From contig JBGPBV010000036.1 of the NCBI GenBank assembly GCA_041481445.1, positions 1-51,275 on the forward strand: a stretch of 51,275 nucleotides of DNA, read 5' to 3'. Numbering within the stretch: the first letter of the stretch is position 1; each line of letters opens with the position of its first letter. A program made the translations under genes and the position numbers. This DNA is from AA29 sp041481445 (GTDB taxonomy: Bacteria; Acidobacteriota; Vicinamibacteria; Fen-336). A model generated the notes under the pieces. It was not told the DNA's origin. It ran no database searches and worked only from the letters and a program-made list of their open reading frames with translations. Below, one piece after another: positions 20,266 through 28,323 of the stretch.

Positions 20266-22647
20266 CTACTCCGCGCGCAGGGCGCTCACCGGGGCGACCC
20301 GGGTCGCACGCCAGGCGGGGATCGCGCTGGCCAGGAGCGCGACCAGCACCAGGAAGGCGGCGGCGGCCGCGTAGGTCGCCGGGTCCATCGGCTGCACCTC
20401 GAAGAGCAGCGTGGCCAGCACCCGCGCGGTGGCGGCGGCCGCGGCCAGGCCGGCCACCACGCCCGCGGAGGCGAGCCGGAGCCCCTCGCCCGCCACGAGG
20501 CGCAGGACGTCGCCCCGGTCCGCGCCCAGCGCCATCCGGATGCCGATCTCCCGGGTCCTCTGCAGGACCGAGTACGAGATCACTCCGTAGATGCCGACCG
20601 CGGCCAGCACGAGGGCGAGACCGGCGAAGGTGGAGAGGAGCACCACGTTGAACCGCGGCTGCGCCACCGTCTCCGCGACCACGTCCGCCATCGGCTTGAG
20701 GCCGGCGGCTTCCAGCGTGGAGTCGACGTCGGTGACGGTCTTGCGGATGGCGGCGGCCAGGCTCATGGGCGGAGCGCTCGTCCGGACCATGACGTAGGTC
20801 CAGAGGAACGGCGTCTGCGCGAACGGGGTGTAGAGCGCGGCCTCGCCCGGATCGTCCAGGCCCGAGTACCGCACGTCGTCCACGACACCCACCACCGTGC
20901 GCCAGCCCTCGCCGTACTCGGGATTGACGAGACGGATGCGCCGGCCGATCGGGCTCGCCGCTCCGTAGAGCCGGCGCGCCAGGCTCCGGTTGAGGATCAC
21001 GACCTCGGGCGCGCCCGCGGCGTCGCTCTCCGAGAACGCGCGGCCCTCGCGCACGCGCGCGCCCAGGGCGCGGAAGTACTCGGGGGTGACGGCGAGGAAG
21101 TAGGCGCGTCGCGCTTCGGGCGCGGCCTCGGCCACTCCCTCCGCCACGAAGCCGGTGCCGCGCTGGGGCGTGAGCGGAGGCAGGCCGGTGCCCCCCCCGG
21201 CCGCGATCACGCCCGGGAGGCGCGAGACGCGGTCCACGACCTCCCCGGCCAGGGCCGCGCGCTGCTCGGGTTTCCGGCCCGGCGCGGGGCCCACGAGCTG
21301 GACGTTGAAGGTGAGCAGCCCGTCCGCCACGAAGCCGGAGTCCGCGTGGAGCAGCCGGACCAGGCTCCGCACGAGGAGGCCGGCCCCCACCAGGACCACC
21401 AGGGCCAGCGCGACCTGGGCGGCGGTGAGGCCGGCGCGGAGGCGGCGCGCGGCCGGCCCCGCGCTGCCACGGCCGCCCTCGCGAAGGCCAGAGGCGGCGT
21501 CCGTGCGCGTCGCCGGCCCGGCGGGAGCCAGGCCGAACAGGAGGCCGGTGGCGGCGGCCACCGCGGCGGTGAACGCGAGCACGGGGAGGTCGATCCGCAC
21601 CGAGGAGATGCGCGGGATCTCGGCGGCGACGAGAGCGGGCAACGCGTCGAGGATCCACCGCGCGAGCACCAGGCCGAGCAGGCTTCCGAGCCCCGAGAGC
21701 AGCAGGCTCTCGGTGAGGAGCTGGCGGACGAGGCGGCCGTGCCCGGCGCCGAGCGCGGTGCGGACCGCCATCTCCCTCTCCCGCGACTTGGCCCGGGCGA
21801 GGAGCAGGTTCGCGACGTTGGCGGAGGCGATCAGCATCACGAGGGCGACCACCCCCATGAGGACGAGCAGGCCGGTGCGCACGCCGCCGACCAGGCGGTC
21901 GTACAGGGGAGTGAGCTCGAGGCCGATGCCCTCGTTGGTGGCCGGATGCTCCCGGGCCAGCCGCGCCGCGATCGCGCTCGTCTGGCCCTGGGCCTGCGCG
22001 AGCGTGACCCCGGGAGCGAGACGGCCCAGCGCCCGGAAGATGCGGAGGCTGCGGTTGGCGAGCTGGGCGGGCGTGGATGCCAGCGCGCCTTCGAGGGGCA
22101 CCCAGAGGTCGAACTGGCCGCTCGGGAACTGGAATTCCGGCCCCATCACGCCGACCACGGTGTAGCTCTCGCCGGACAGGCGGACCGTTCGCCCGATCAC
22201 GCCCGTGTCCGCCGCGAACCGGCGCGTCCACAGCCCGTGCCCGAGCACCACGACCTTGTCGTGCGCGTCCGCCGGGCCGAGGGCGCGGCCGAGGGTGGCG
22301 GTGCCGAGCATGGGGAAGAACCGGTCCGACACCACCGCGCCCCGGACCTGCTCGGCCGCGCCAAAGCCGCCGAGGAGGTACAGGTTGGACGCCCAGACCG
22401 CCATGTCGTCGAAGACGGTGGCCCCGCGCCGCAGGTCCTCGAAGTCGGGGAGCGACACGCCGGCCGTGACCAGGCGCTCCGCCTGCGGGTACGGGAGGGG
22501 CCGGAGCAGCACGCCGCGCACCAGGCTGAACATGGCGGTGTTCGCGCCGATGCCCAGGGCCAGCGTCACCACGGCCACCGCCGTGAACGCCGGCGTCCGG
22601 CGAAGCTGCCGGATGGCGTAGCTCAGGTCCTGACGGAGCGAATCCAT
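20266..22647 (-). CDS. MacB-like FtsX-domain permease (ADOP family), copy 2
   Basis: A 793-residue permease homologous over its length to copy 1. It shows the same N-terminal block (LRRTPAFTAVAVVTLALGIGANTAMFS), the central FtsX region (ANLLLARAKSREREMAVRTALGAG) and the C-terminal FtsX region (GVISYSVLQRTREIGIRMALGADRG). The ATG at 22647 has AGGAGGG about 5 bases upstream. It follows the MacB-type ATPase gene by 47 bases. With the HlyD adaptor it forms the expected parts of a MacB-like tripartite exporter, which pushes periplasmic substrates through an outer-membrane channel; no TolC gene is present here. Substrate unknown. Confidence 0.9.
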   Translation of the reverse strand: MDSLRQDLSYAIRQLRRTPAFTAVAVVTLALGIGANTAMFSLVRGVLLRPLPYPQAERLVTAGVSLPDFEDLRRGATVFDDMAVWASNLYLLGGFGAAEQVRGAVVSDRFFPMLGTATLGRALGPADAHDKVVVLGHGLWTRRFAADTGVIGRTVRLSGESYTVVGVMGPEFQFPSGQFDLWVPLEGALASTPAQLANRSLRIFRALGRLAPGVTLAQAQGQTSAIAARLAREHPATNEGIGLELTPLYDRLVGGVRTGLLVLMGVVALVMLIASANVANLLLARAKSREREMAVRTALGAGHGRLVRQLLTESLLLSGLGSLLGLVLARWILDALPALVAAEIPRISSVRIDLPVLAFTAAVAAATGLLFGLAPAGPATRTDAASGLREGGRGSAGPAARRLRAGLTAAQVALALVVLVGAGLLVRSLVRLLHADSGFVADGLLTFNVQLVGPAPGRKPEQRAALAGEVVDRVSRLPGVIAAGGGTGLPPLTPQRGTGFVAEGVAEAAPEARRAYFLAVTPEYFRALGARVREGRAFSESDAAGAPEVVILNRSLARRLYGAASPIGRRIRLVNPEYGEGWRTVVGVVDDVRYSGLDDPGEAALYTPFAQTPFLWTYVMVRTSAPPMSLAAAIRKTVTDVDSTLEAAGLKPMADVVAETVAQPRFNVVLLSTFAGLALVLAAVGIYGVISYSVLQRTREIGIRMALGADRGDVLRLVAGEGLRLASAGVVAGLAAAAATARVLATLLFEVQPMDPATYAAAAAFLVLVALLASAIPAWRATRVAPVSALRAE

Positions 22648-22694
22648 CCGTCCCTCCTGGAGCGGCTATCGTCCGACGACTCAGGGCCGAGGCG

Positions 22695-23420
22695 TCAGGC
22701 CATCGCCCCCGCGGTCGAGGCGGCCTCGGCGGCGGCCAGGTCCTCCACGATCCGCCCGTCGAAGAGGTTGATGGTCCGCTCGGCGTGACGAGCGAAGCGC
22801 GGGTCGTGGGTGACCATCACGATGGTGGAGCCGGCGCGGTGCAGCTCGCGCAGGAGGTCCATCACCGCCTCGCCGTTCTTGGAGTCGAGGTTGCCGGTGG
22901 GCTCGTCCGCGAGCATGACCTTGGGCTTGCCGACGATGGCGCGGGCGACGGCCACGCGCTGCTGCTGGCCGCCGGAGAGCTGGCTGGGCAGGTGCTTGGC
23001 GCGATGCCCCATGCCCACCCGCTCGAGGGCCTCCTTCACCCGCTCGCGCCGCTCGCCCGACGGCATCCCGCGGTAGGTGAGGGGCAGCTCCACGTTCTCG
23101 AAGACGGTCAGGTCGCCGATCAGGTTGAAGCTCTGGAAGATGAACCCGACGTCGCGGTTGCGGATGCGGGCCCGCTTGCCGAGGTCGAGGTCCTGCACGG
23201 CGTCGCCCGCGATCGTGTAGGTGCCGCTGGTCGGCGTGTCGAGGAGGCCCAGGATCGACAGCAGCGTGGACTTGCCGCAGCCGGAGGGGCCGGAGATCGC
23301 GACGTACTCGCCCTGAGCGATGTCGAGGTGGATCCCGGAGAGGGCGTGCGTCTCGACCTCGTCCGTATAGAAGACCTTGGTCAGACCCTCGAGGTGGATC
23401 AGGGGGGCGGTCGCGTTCAT
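22695..23420 (-). CDS. MacB/LolD-type ABC transporter ATP-binding protein
   Basis: A 241-residue ATPase with fully standard motifs: Walker A GPSGCGKST, Q-loop in FIFQSFNLIGDL, signature LSGGQQQRVAVARA, Walker B VMLADEP, D-loop GNLDS and H-loop VTHD. These are typical of the MacB/LolD class, which drives mechanotransmission by FtsX-type permeases rather than transport through the membrane. Its permease partner is encoded 47 bases downstream and the HlyD adaptor 82 bases upstream. The start is ATG at 23420 with AGGAGA upstream. It is the intact counterpart of the variant ATPase at 16842. Confidence 0.92.
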   Translation of the reverse strand: MNATAPLIHLEGLTKVFYTDEVETHALSGIHLDIAQGEYVAISGPSGCGKSTLLSILGLLDTPTSGTYTIAGDAVQDLDLGKRARIRNRDVGFIFQSFNLIGDLTVFENVELPLTYRGMPSGERRERVKEALERVGMGHRAKHLPSQLSGGQQQRVAVARAIVGKPKVMLADEPTGNLDSKNGEAVMDLLRELHRAGSTIVMVTHDPRFARHAERTINLFDGRIVEDLAAAEAASTAGAMA

Positions 23421-23502
23421 CGCATCTCCTTTGCCGGCTTCAGGCCGAGCGTATCCATCCCTCTAGACGCCGGCCAACCCCGCCGGGTTGCGAAATTTCG
23501 GG

Positions 23503-24753
23503 TCACTTCAGTCGGATCCGGTCGTAGGCGTCCCAGGCCGAGGTGTCCGAGAGGACGACCTGGTCGCCCGGAGTCAGGCCGCTGGTCACCTCGATCGTCG
23601 AGACCGAGCTCCGCCCGAGCCCGACCTTCACCCGCGTGGCCCCCACCCCGTCCGGATCGAGCTTGAAGAGCCCGACCAGGCCGCCCGGCTGCGCCTGCGC
23701 GGGCCGCCCGACGTAGACGATGTCGGTGAGGCGCTCGAGCTCGATGGTCCCGTCGACGGTGAGGTCGGGCCGCGCCCCCTGGGGCAGCGCTCCTTCCAGG
23801 GCGACGTCGACGGTGACCGTCCCGTTCTGCGCGGCCGGATCGATACGCGAGACCTTCCCCGTCACGACACCGTTCCGCGTGTCCACCGTCGCGGACTGGC
23901 CGATCTGGACGTCCTTGGCCTGCGTCTCCGGCACGCGGATGACCGCCTTGAGCCGGTCCGGCACCGCCACCCGGGCCAGGTTGGCCCCGACCGAGACGCG
24001 CTGGCCCTGCTCGACCGGCACCTGCTGGAGCATGCCCGCGATCCCGGGCCGGATGGCCAGCGCCTCCACCTGGCTCCGGCGCAGGCGGGCCTCCGCGCGG
24101 CGCTGCTCCACCAGGGCCCGCTGCACCGCCAGCTGCGCCTCGACGGCCTCGGAGGCGATGGAGAGCCGCTCCTGCTCGATCGCGTTCCGGTTGGCGAGCT
24201 CGCGCGCGGCCACGTCGGAGAGCCTCCGTGTCAGGTCGGCGATGAGGCCCTGCTGGGCCAGCTCCGTGTTCGTGTCCGCCTGCATCTTGGCCTGCTCGTA
24301 GTCGGCCTGGACGCGCGCGGCGGCCGCCTTCTGGTCGAGCTGCTGGCTCTGGAGGCGGACCTTCAATTCCGTGTAGGCCGCTTCCGCGGAGCGCGCCTGC
24401 GATTCCGCGTCGAGGGCCTGCAGCTCCAGCTCGGGGTTGCTCAGCTCGAGGATCACGGAGTCCGCCTTCACGAACGTGCCGGCCAGGATCCGGATCCGCT
24501 CGACCCGCCCGTCCGCGTTGGCCGGGATCCAGCGGATCTCCTCGGGCACCAGGGTGCCCAGGCCGCGTACCTCGCGGAGCATCGGCCCGCGCTTGACGGT
24601 GTCGACGAGGACGCCGGAGCGGTCCACGCTCGGCGCCGCCGGCTTGAGCCGCGAGAGCCCGAGGGTGACGAGGAGCAGGGCCAGGCCGCCGCCCGCATAG
24701 GCGAGCTGCTTGATCCTCTTGCGGTGCGGCGAGATGATGCGCGGCCGGTCCAT
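23503..24753 (-). CDS. HlyD/MacA-type periplasmic adaptor of an efflux system
   Basis: A 416-residue membrane-fusion protein. An N-terminal membrane anchor (AYAGGGLALLLVTLG) is followed by a split lipoyl-like domain, a long alpha-helical hairpin with heptad-like Ala/Gln/Glu/Arg content (about residues 100-200), then beta-barrel and membrane-proximal regions with FKLDPDGVGATRVKVGLG and GLTPGDQVVLSD. It bridges the MacB-like permease and an outer-membrane channel. I chose the ATG at 24753 because GGAGGAG lies 4-5 bases before it; the in-frame ATG at 24792 would lie within a sigma-54-like promoter and has no ribosome-binding site. It is the first gene of the minus-strand efflux cluster. Confidence 0.88.
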   Translation of the reverse strand: MDRPRIISPHRKRIKQLAYAGGGLALLLVTLGLSRLKPAAPSVDRSGVLVDTVKRGPMLREVRGLGTLVPEEIRWIPANADGRVERIRILAGTFVKADSVILELSNPELELQALDAESQARSAEAAYTELKVRLQSQQLDQKAAAARVQADYEQAKMQADTNTELAQQGLIADLTRRLSDVAARELANRNAIEQERLSIASEAVEAQLAVQRALVEQRRAEARLRRSQVEALAIRPGIAGMLQQVPVEQGQRVSVGANLARVAVPDRLKAVIRVPETQAKDVQIGQSATVDTRNGVVTGKVSRIDPAAQNGTVTVDVALEGALPQGARPDLTVDGTIELERLTDIVYVGRPAQAQPGGLVGLFKLDPDGVGATRVKVGLGRSSVSTIEVTSGLTPGDQVVLSDTSAWDAYDRIRLK

Positions 24754-24775
24754 TTCTCCTCCGGGCTGTCCCTGA

Positions 24776-24791
24776 TCCAACGCGCGTGCCA
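24776..24791 (-). promoter_or_regulatory. Sigma-54-like promoter site before the HlyD gene
   Basis: The minus strand reads TGGCACGCGCGTTGGA, matching the sigma-54 consensus TGGCACGNNNNTTGCW except that the -12 element is GG instead of GC. The transcript would start about 10 bases before the ATG at 24753. The cluster encodes an NtrC-type activator. The mismatch is in a key base, and the site overlaps a possible alternative start codon. Confidence 0.4.
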
Positions 24792-24876
24792 TGCGCGTCC
24801 GTCACGGCAACTCTCGGCGGCAGCGATCCTTAGCCTGCCCCGCTCGACCGCCCCCAGGGGCCGGTGTGTCCGGTTG

Positions 24877-24894
24877 TGGGACGGCTGCGTCCCA
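24877..24894. promoter_or_regulatory. Inverted repeat in the hlyD/dipeptidase divergent region
   Basis: A perfect 7-bp inverted repeat, TGGGACG-GCTG-CGTCCCA, lies between the two diverging genes, 12 bases before a TAAGAT hexamer at 24906-24911 that could be the -10 of the dipeptidase gene. It is a candidate operator. Confidence 0.35.
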
Positions 24895-24932
24895 TCGCCG
24901 CGCGCTAAGATAACCCCTTTCCCGGAGGTCCG

Positions 24933-26186
24933 ATGATCGTACACGTCCTGGCGCTCCTGCTCGTCGCTCCCAGCGCTCCGCCCGCGCCCGACGCCGCGAT
25001 GGCGCGCGCGCTGCGCGTCCTCGCCGCCCATCCCGTGATCGACGGGCACAACGACCTGCCCTGGGCCATACGCGAGAGCAAGACCGCGCCCGGCGACGTC
25101 GCCGCCTACGACATCCGTGGCCACGTCCCCGGGAACACGGACCTCGCGCGACTCGAGAAGGGGCACGTCGGGGGCCAGTTCTGGTCCGTCTACACGCCGG
25201 GAGAGGCGAAGTTCGAGGACTACGCGCGGACCCAGCTCGAGCAGATCGACATCGCGCGACAGGTGATCGCGCGCTACCCGAAGCTCGCCTGGGCGCTCAC
25301 CGCCTTTGACATGGAGAAGGCGATGCGCGCCGGCCGCGTCGGCTCCGCGCTCGGCCTGGAGGGCGGCCACGCCATCCAGAACTCGCTGGGGGCCCTGCGC
25401 GCGTACTACGCCCTGGGTGTCCGCTACATGACCCTCACCCACAACGTGACCCTGGACTGGGCGGACTGCGCGGCCGGACCCGCCCGGCACGGCGGCCTGA
25501 CTCGGTTCGGGGAGGAGGTCGTCCACGAGATGAACCGCCTGGGCATGCTCGTGGATCTCTCGCACGTCTCGCCGGCCACGATGGACGACGCGCTGCGCGT
25601 GGCGGAGGCGCCGGTCATCTTCTCCCACTCGTCCGCGCGCGCCCTCGACGACGTGCCGCGCGACGTGCCCGACGACATCCTCGGGCGCGTCGGCCCCAAC
25701 GGGGGGGTCGTGATGGTCACCTTCGTGCCCAGCTTCATCTCCAAGACGGTGGCCGACGCCTACCAGGCGCGGGAGAAGGAGATCGCCGCCCTCACGAAGG
25801 ACGTCGCCGACAAGGCGGAGAAGGACCGCCGGGCGGACGAGTACAAGGCCGCCCACCCGATGCCCCGCGTCACGATCGCCCAGGTGGCGGACCACGTCGA
25901 GCACGTGCGCCGGGTGGCGGGGGTCGACAACGTGGGTCTCGGCGGCGACTACGACGGCAACGACGAGTGGCCCATCGGGATGGAGGACGTGTCGAGCTAC
26001 CCGAAGCTGTTCGCCGAGCTCGTGAGCCGGGGCTGGTCCGACGAGGACCTCGGCAAGCTGGCCAGCGGCAACATCCTGCGCGCGATGCGCCAGGCGGAAG
26101 CGGTGGCGCGGAGGCTGCAAGCCGCGCGGCCGCCGTCCTTGGCGACGATCGAGCGGCTCGACGGCCGGCCTTCGCCGACTCCGTGA
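24933..26186 (+). CDS. Membrane-dipeptidase-family (M19) peptidase
   Basis: A 417-residue zinc dipeptidase of family M19 (renal dipeptidase type), which cleaves dipeptides and sometimes beta-lactams. The metal site is visible: HPVIDGHNDLPW with the HxD pair, LGLEGGHAIQ with the bridging Glu, and two downstream His motifs in VDLSHVSP and IFSHSSA; GLGGDYDG carries the family Asp. A short hydrophobic start (VHVLALLLVAPSA) probably directs export. The ATG at 24933 has GGAGG upstream. It may recycle peptides from outside the cell; nothing links it to the divergent efflux cluster except a shared control region. Confidence 0.9.
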   Translation: MIVHVLALLLVAPSAPPAPDAAMARALRVLAAHPVIDGHNDLPWAIRESKTAPGDVAAYDIRGHVPGNTDLARLEKGHVGGQFWSVYTPGEAKFEDYARTQLEQIDIARQVIARYPKLAWALTAFDMEKAMRAGRVGSALGLEGGHAIQNSLGALRAYYALGVRYMTLTHNVTLDWADCAAGPARHGGLTRFGEEVVHEMNRLGMLVDLSHVSPATMDDALRVAEAPVIFSHSSARALDDVPRDVPDDILGRVGPNGGVVMVTFVPSFISKTVADAYQAREKEIAALTKDVADKAEKDRRADEYKAAHPMPRVTIAQVADHVEHVRRVAGVDNVGLGGDYDGNDEWPIGMEDVSSYPKLFAELVSRGWSDEDLGKLASGNILRAMRQAEAVARRLQAARPPSLATIERLDGRPSPTP

Positions 26187-26214
26187 CGGGCGGGCGCCCG
26201 TGAGCGCCGGCGGC

Positions 26215-26619
26215 TCAGTCCGGAGGCAGCGCGTACACGGTCAGCCCCACGCGATGGCCGTCCGGATCGCTCACGTACAGCGTGTACGCCGTACGGTCGA
26301 CGATCGGGACGCCCGCGGCGGACAAGCGCTCCTCCCAGACGGGGAGGTCGTCGACCGCGAGGGCGAGCACGTGGCCCGATCCCGCGGCCGGTCCCGGCCC
26401 CTTGACCTCGCGCTCGAGCATCACCACCGCCTCTCCCGCCCGCACCCAGATCGCGCGGATCCGTCCGCCTTCCTCGATCCGGCGCACCTCCGGCAGGCTC
26501 AGGACGCCTCCATAGAAGAGGAGCGAGCGTTCGGGATCGGCCACGCGCAGCGCGACGTGATGGATGCGCGCGGGCGGCGCGGCCGGGCGAGGCGGTCCGG
26601 GAGCCACGCCGACGATCAT
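26215..26619 (-). CDS. VOC-family (glyoxalase/bleomycin resistance-like) protein
   Basis: A 134-residue single VOC unit: RIHHVALRVADPERSLLFYGGVLSL opens the fold, VVMLEREVKG carries a likely metal-ligand Glu, GHVLALAVDDL has the second His, and LYVSDPDGHRVGLTVY closes it. Proteins like this bind divalent metal and act as lyases, dioxygenases or drug-binding proteins; the substrate is not predictable. The ATG at 26619 was chosen because the fold starts about 18 residues later; the frame continues far upstream only as a shadow of the opposite gene. It is divergent from the membrane protein at 26659, with 39 bases between. Confidence 0.82.
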   Translation of the reverse strand: MIVGVAPGPPRPAAPPARIHHVALRVADPERSLLFYGGVLSLPEVRRIEEGGRIRAIWVRAGEAVVMLEREVKGPGPAAGSGHVLALAVDDLPVWEERLSAAGVPIVDRTAYTLYVSDPDGHRVGLTVYALPPD

Positions 26620-26658
26620 AGGGCGGGCGGCTTCCGATGAGTTAGGCTTCCACCACTC

Positions 26659-27597
26659 ATGAGCTCGCCCTTGGCCGCGGCCCCCGAGCCCTCGCCGGTG
26701 GACGCGGCCCGCGAGGCGTACGAGCACACACGGCGCCTGCTCTTCCCCTTCCGCTTCGAGCGCTGGCTGACCCTGGGCCTGATCGCGTTCCTGGACCAGT
26801 GCGGCCGCGGGGGACTGGGGGGCGCGTTCCCCGGCGGGCCGTCGGGGCCGGGGTTCCCGTCCGGTGGAAACGGCGACCTCTCGAGCCTCGGGTCCTGGTT
26901 CAGCGCCCACCTCGCCGTCATCGTGGGGATCGCGGTGGCCGCGCTGGCGGTGGTCGTGCTCGTGTCGGCGGTGATCCTCTGGGTCGGCAGCCGCGCCACC
27001 TTCGTCTACATCGAGGACGTGGCCAGCGGGCGCGCCGAGCTGTCCCGCCCCTGGCGGGAGCACGCCGAGCGCGCGCAGTCGTATTTCGCCTGGCGTTTCG
27101 GCCTGGCCGCCACCCTCCTGGCCGCAGTCGCCCTCCTCGTGCTGGCGGTGGTGGCGGCCCTGATCAGCGCGCGCGGGGGAATGGCCGGGGCCGGGCTGGG
27201 CGCCCTGCTCCTCATCGTGCTCGTGCCCGTGTTCATCCTCCTGCTCCTGGGCGGGGGCCTGGCCGCGATGGCGCTCCGCGACTTCGTGGCCCCCCTGCAG
27301 ATGCACGAGCAGGTCGCCTGCGGCCCGGCCGTGCGGCTCTTCGTGGCCCTGGTCCGCGCGCATCCGTTGCCCTTCCTCCTCTACGTCGTGCTCAAGGTCG
27401 TGTTCGGCGTGGTCCAGGGCATGGTCATCGTCGCCGCCGCCTGCCTGACCCTGTGCTGCATCCTCCTCCCGGTGGTGACGCAGACCGCGCTCCAGCCCCT
27501 CTTCTTCTTCGAGCGCGCCTGGTCCCTCTGCCTGCTCCGCCAGATGGGATACGACCTCATCGGACGCTCAGCGGCGGCCGGCCACGAGGTGGGGTAG
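26659..27597 (+). CDS. Polytopic membrane protein of unknown function
   Basis: A 312-residue membrane protein with about five to six long hydrophobic segments and a Gly/Pro-rich loop near residues 50-75. The opening region (TRRLLFPFRFERWLTLGLIAF), the GSRATFVYIEDVASGR block and AMALRDFVAPLQMHE recall the DUF7544-like group of membrane proteins related to the membrane part of glycerophosphodiester phosphodiesterases. No catalytic motif is present. The ATG at 26659 lacks a clear ribosome-binding site; a TAGGCT hexamer at 26643-26648 could be a -10 for a very short leader. Confidence 0.7.
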   Translation: MSSPLAAAPEPSPVDAAREAYEHTRRLLFPFRFERWLTLGLIAFLDQCGRGGLGGAFPGGPSGPGFPSGGNGDLSSLGSWFSAHLAVIVGIAVAALAVVVLVSAVILWVGSRATFVYIEDVASGRAELSRPWREHAERAQSYFAWRFGLAATLLAAVALLVLAVVAALISARGGMAGAGLGALLLIVLVPVFILLLLGGGLAAMALRDFVAPLQMHEQVACGPAVRLFVALVRAHPLPFLLYVVLKVVFGVVQGMVIVAAACLTLCCILLPVVTQTALQPLFFFERAWSLCLLRQMGYDLIGRSAAAGHEVG

Positions 27598-27624
27598 GCT
27601 CCGGGGGACGAGGAGGGCGCATCC

Positions 27625-28122
27625 ATGGGCATGAACGCGGCCGAGCGCCGGCAGCGCGTCGATCAGTACGAGCGGGGAGCGCATCGCCTCCACGAGGCCC
27701 TTCAAAAGGTGCCGGACGAGGCGGTCAAGTGGCGTCCCGCTCCCGGCAAGTGGAGCGCGCACGAGGTCGTCTGCCACTGCGCCGACTCCGAGATGAACGG
27801 CGCGCTGCGTCTCCGTTACGTCCTCGCGGAGAAGGACCCCGTCATCATGGGCTACGACCAGGACGAATGGGCCCGCGTCTTCGACTACCACTCGCGCCCG
27901 CTGGAGCGGGCGCTGGCGGTGGTGGAGGCGGTGCGCGCCCATACCGCCGCCCTCCTGCGCACGCTTCCGGACGAGGCCTGGGCGCGCGCGGGACGGCACT
28001 CGGAGTCGGGCCCGTACTCCGCGGAGACCTGGCTCCGCATCTACTCCGACCACCTCGAGGGTCACGCCCGGCAGATCGAGCGAAACCTCGAGGCGTGGCG
28101 CAACGGGACCCGCCCCGCCTAG
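27625..28122 (+). CDS. DinB-family protein
   Basis: A 165-residue DinB-fold protein. Motifs: PGKWSAHEVVCHCADSE carries the first metal His, and YSDHLEGHARQIERNL the other two, in the spacing expected for the superfamily. The first part (YERGAHRLHEALQKVPDEAVKWRPAPGKWS) closely follows the family consensus. The ATG at 27625 has GAGGAGGG upstream; the ATG at 27631 is an alternative. The biochemical role is unknown; related proteins act as metal-dependent thiol-S-transferases or are damage-inducible. Confidence 0.85.
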   Translation: MGMNAAERRQRVDQYERGAHRLHEALQKVPDEAVKWRPAPGKWSAHEVVCHCADSEMNGALRLRYVLAEKDPVIMGYDQDEWARVFDYHSRPLERALAVVEAVRAHTAALLRTLPDEAWARAGRHSESGPYSAETWLRIYSDHLEGHARQIERNLEAWRNGTRPA

Positions 28123-28279
28123 CGCGCGGTTCCGCACAGCGGCTGGGGCAAACCCTACACACGCCGCCATGGCGGGGGCCGTCGTGCGCGCACGGCCCGA
28201 TCGCGCCGCTCGCGCGCAACCCGGCCCCCGCGAGAGGTTTCCGCAAGCAGTCGACGGCGTCCGCGCCGCACCCGCTCCA

Positions 28280-28295
28280 TGGCATGCCGCTTGCG
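28280..28295 (+). promoter_or_regulatory. Sigma-54 promoter candidate for the penicillin-binding protein gene
   Basis: TGGCATGCCGCTTGCG matches TGGCAYRNNNNTTGCW at every defined position except the last, with the required GG-N10-GC spacing. The predicted transcript start, near 28306, lies about 18 bases before the GTG at 28324 and leaves room for AGGAA at 28311-28315. Confidence 0.55.
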
Positions 28296-28323
28296 TGTCT
28301 TGGCCGGTGGCCAGGAACGTCCG

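Noticed and set aside
17488..22788. A 1766-codon plus-strand frame opposite the efflux cluster
   Set aside because: It spans five real minus-strand genes and consists of His/Glu/Gly/Ala-rich sequence with no fold signature.
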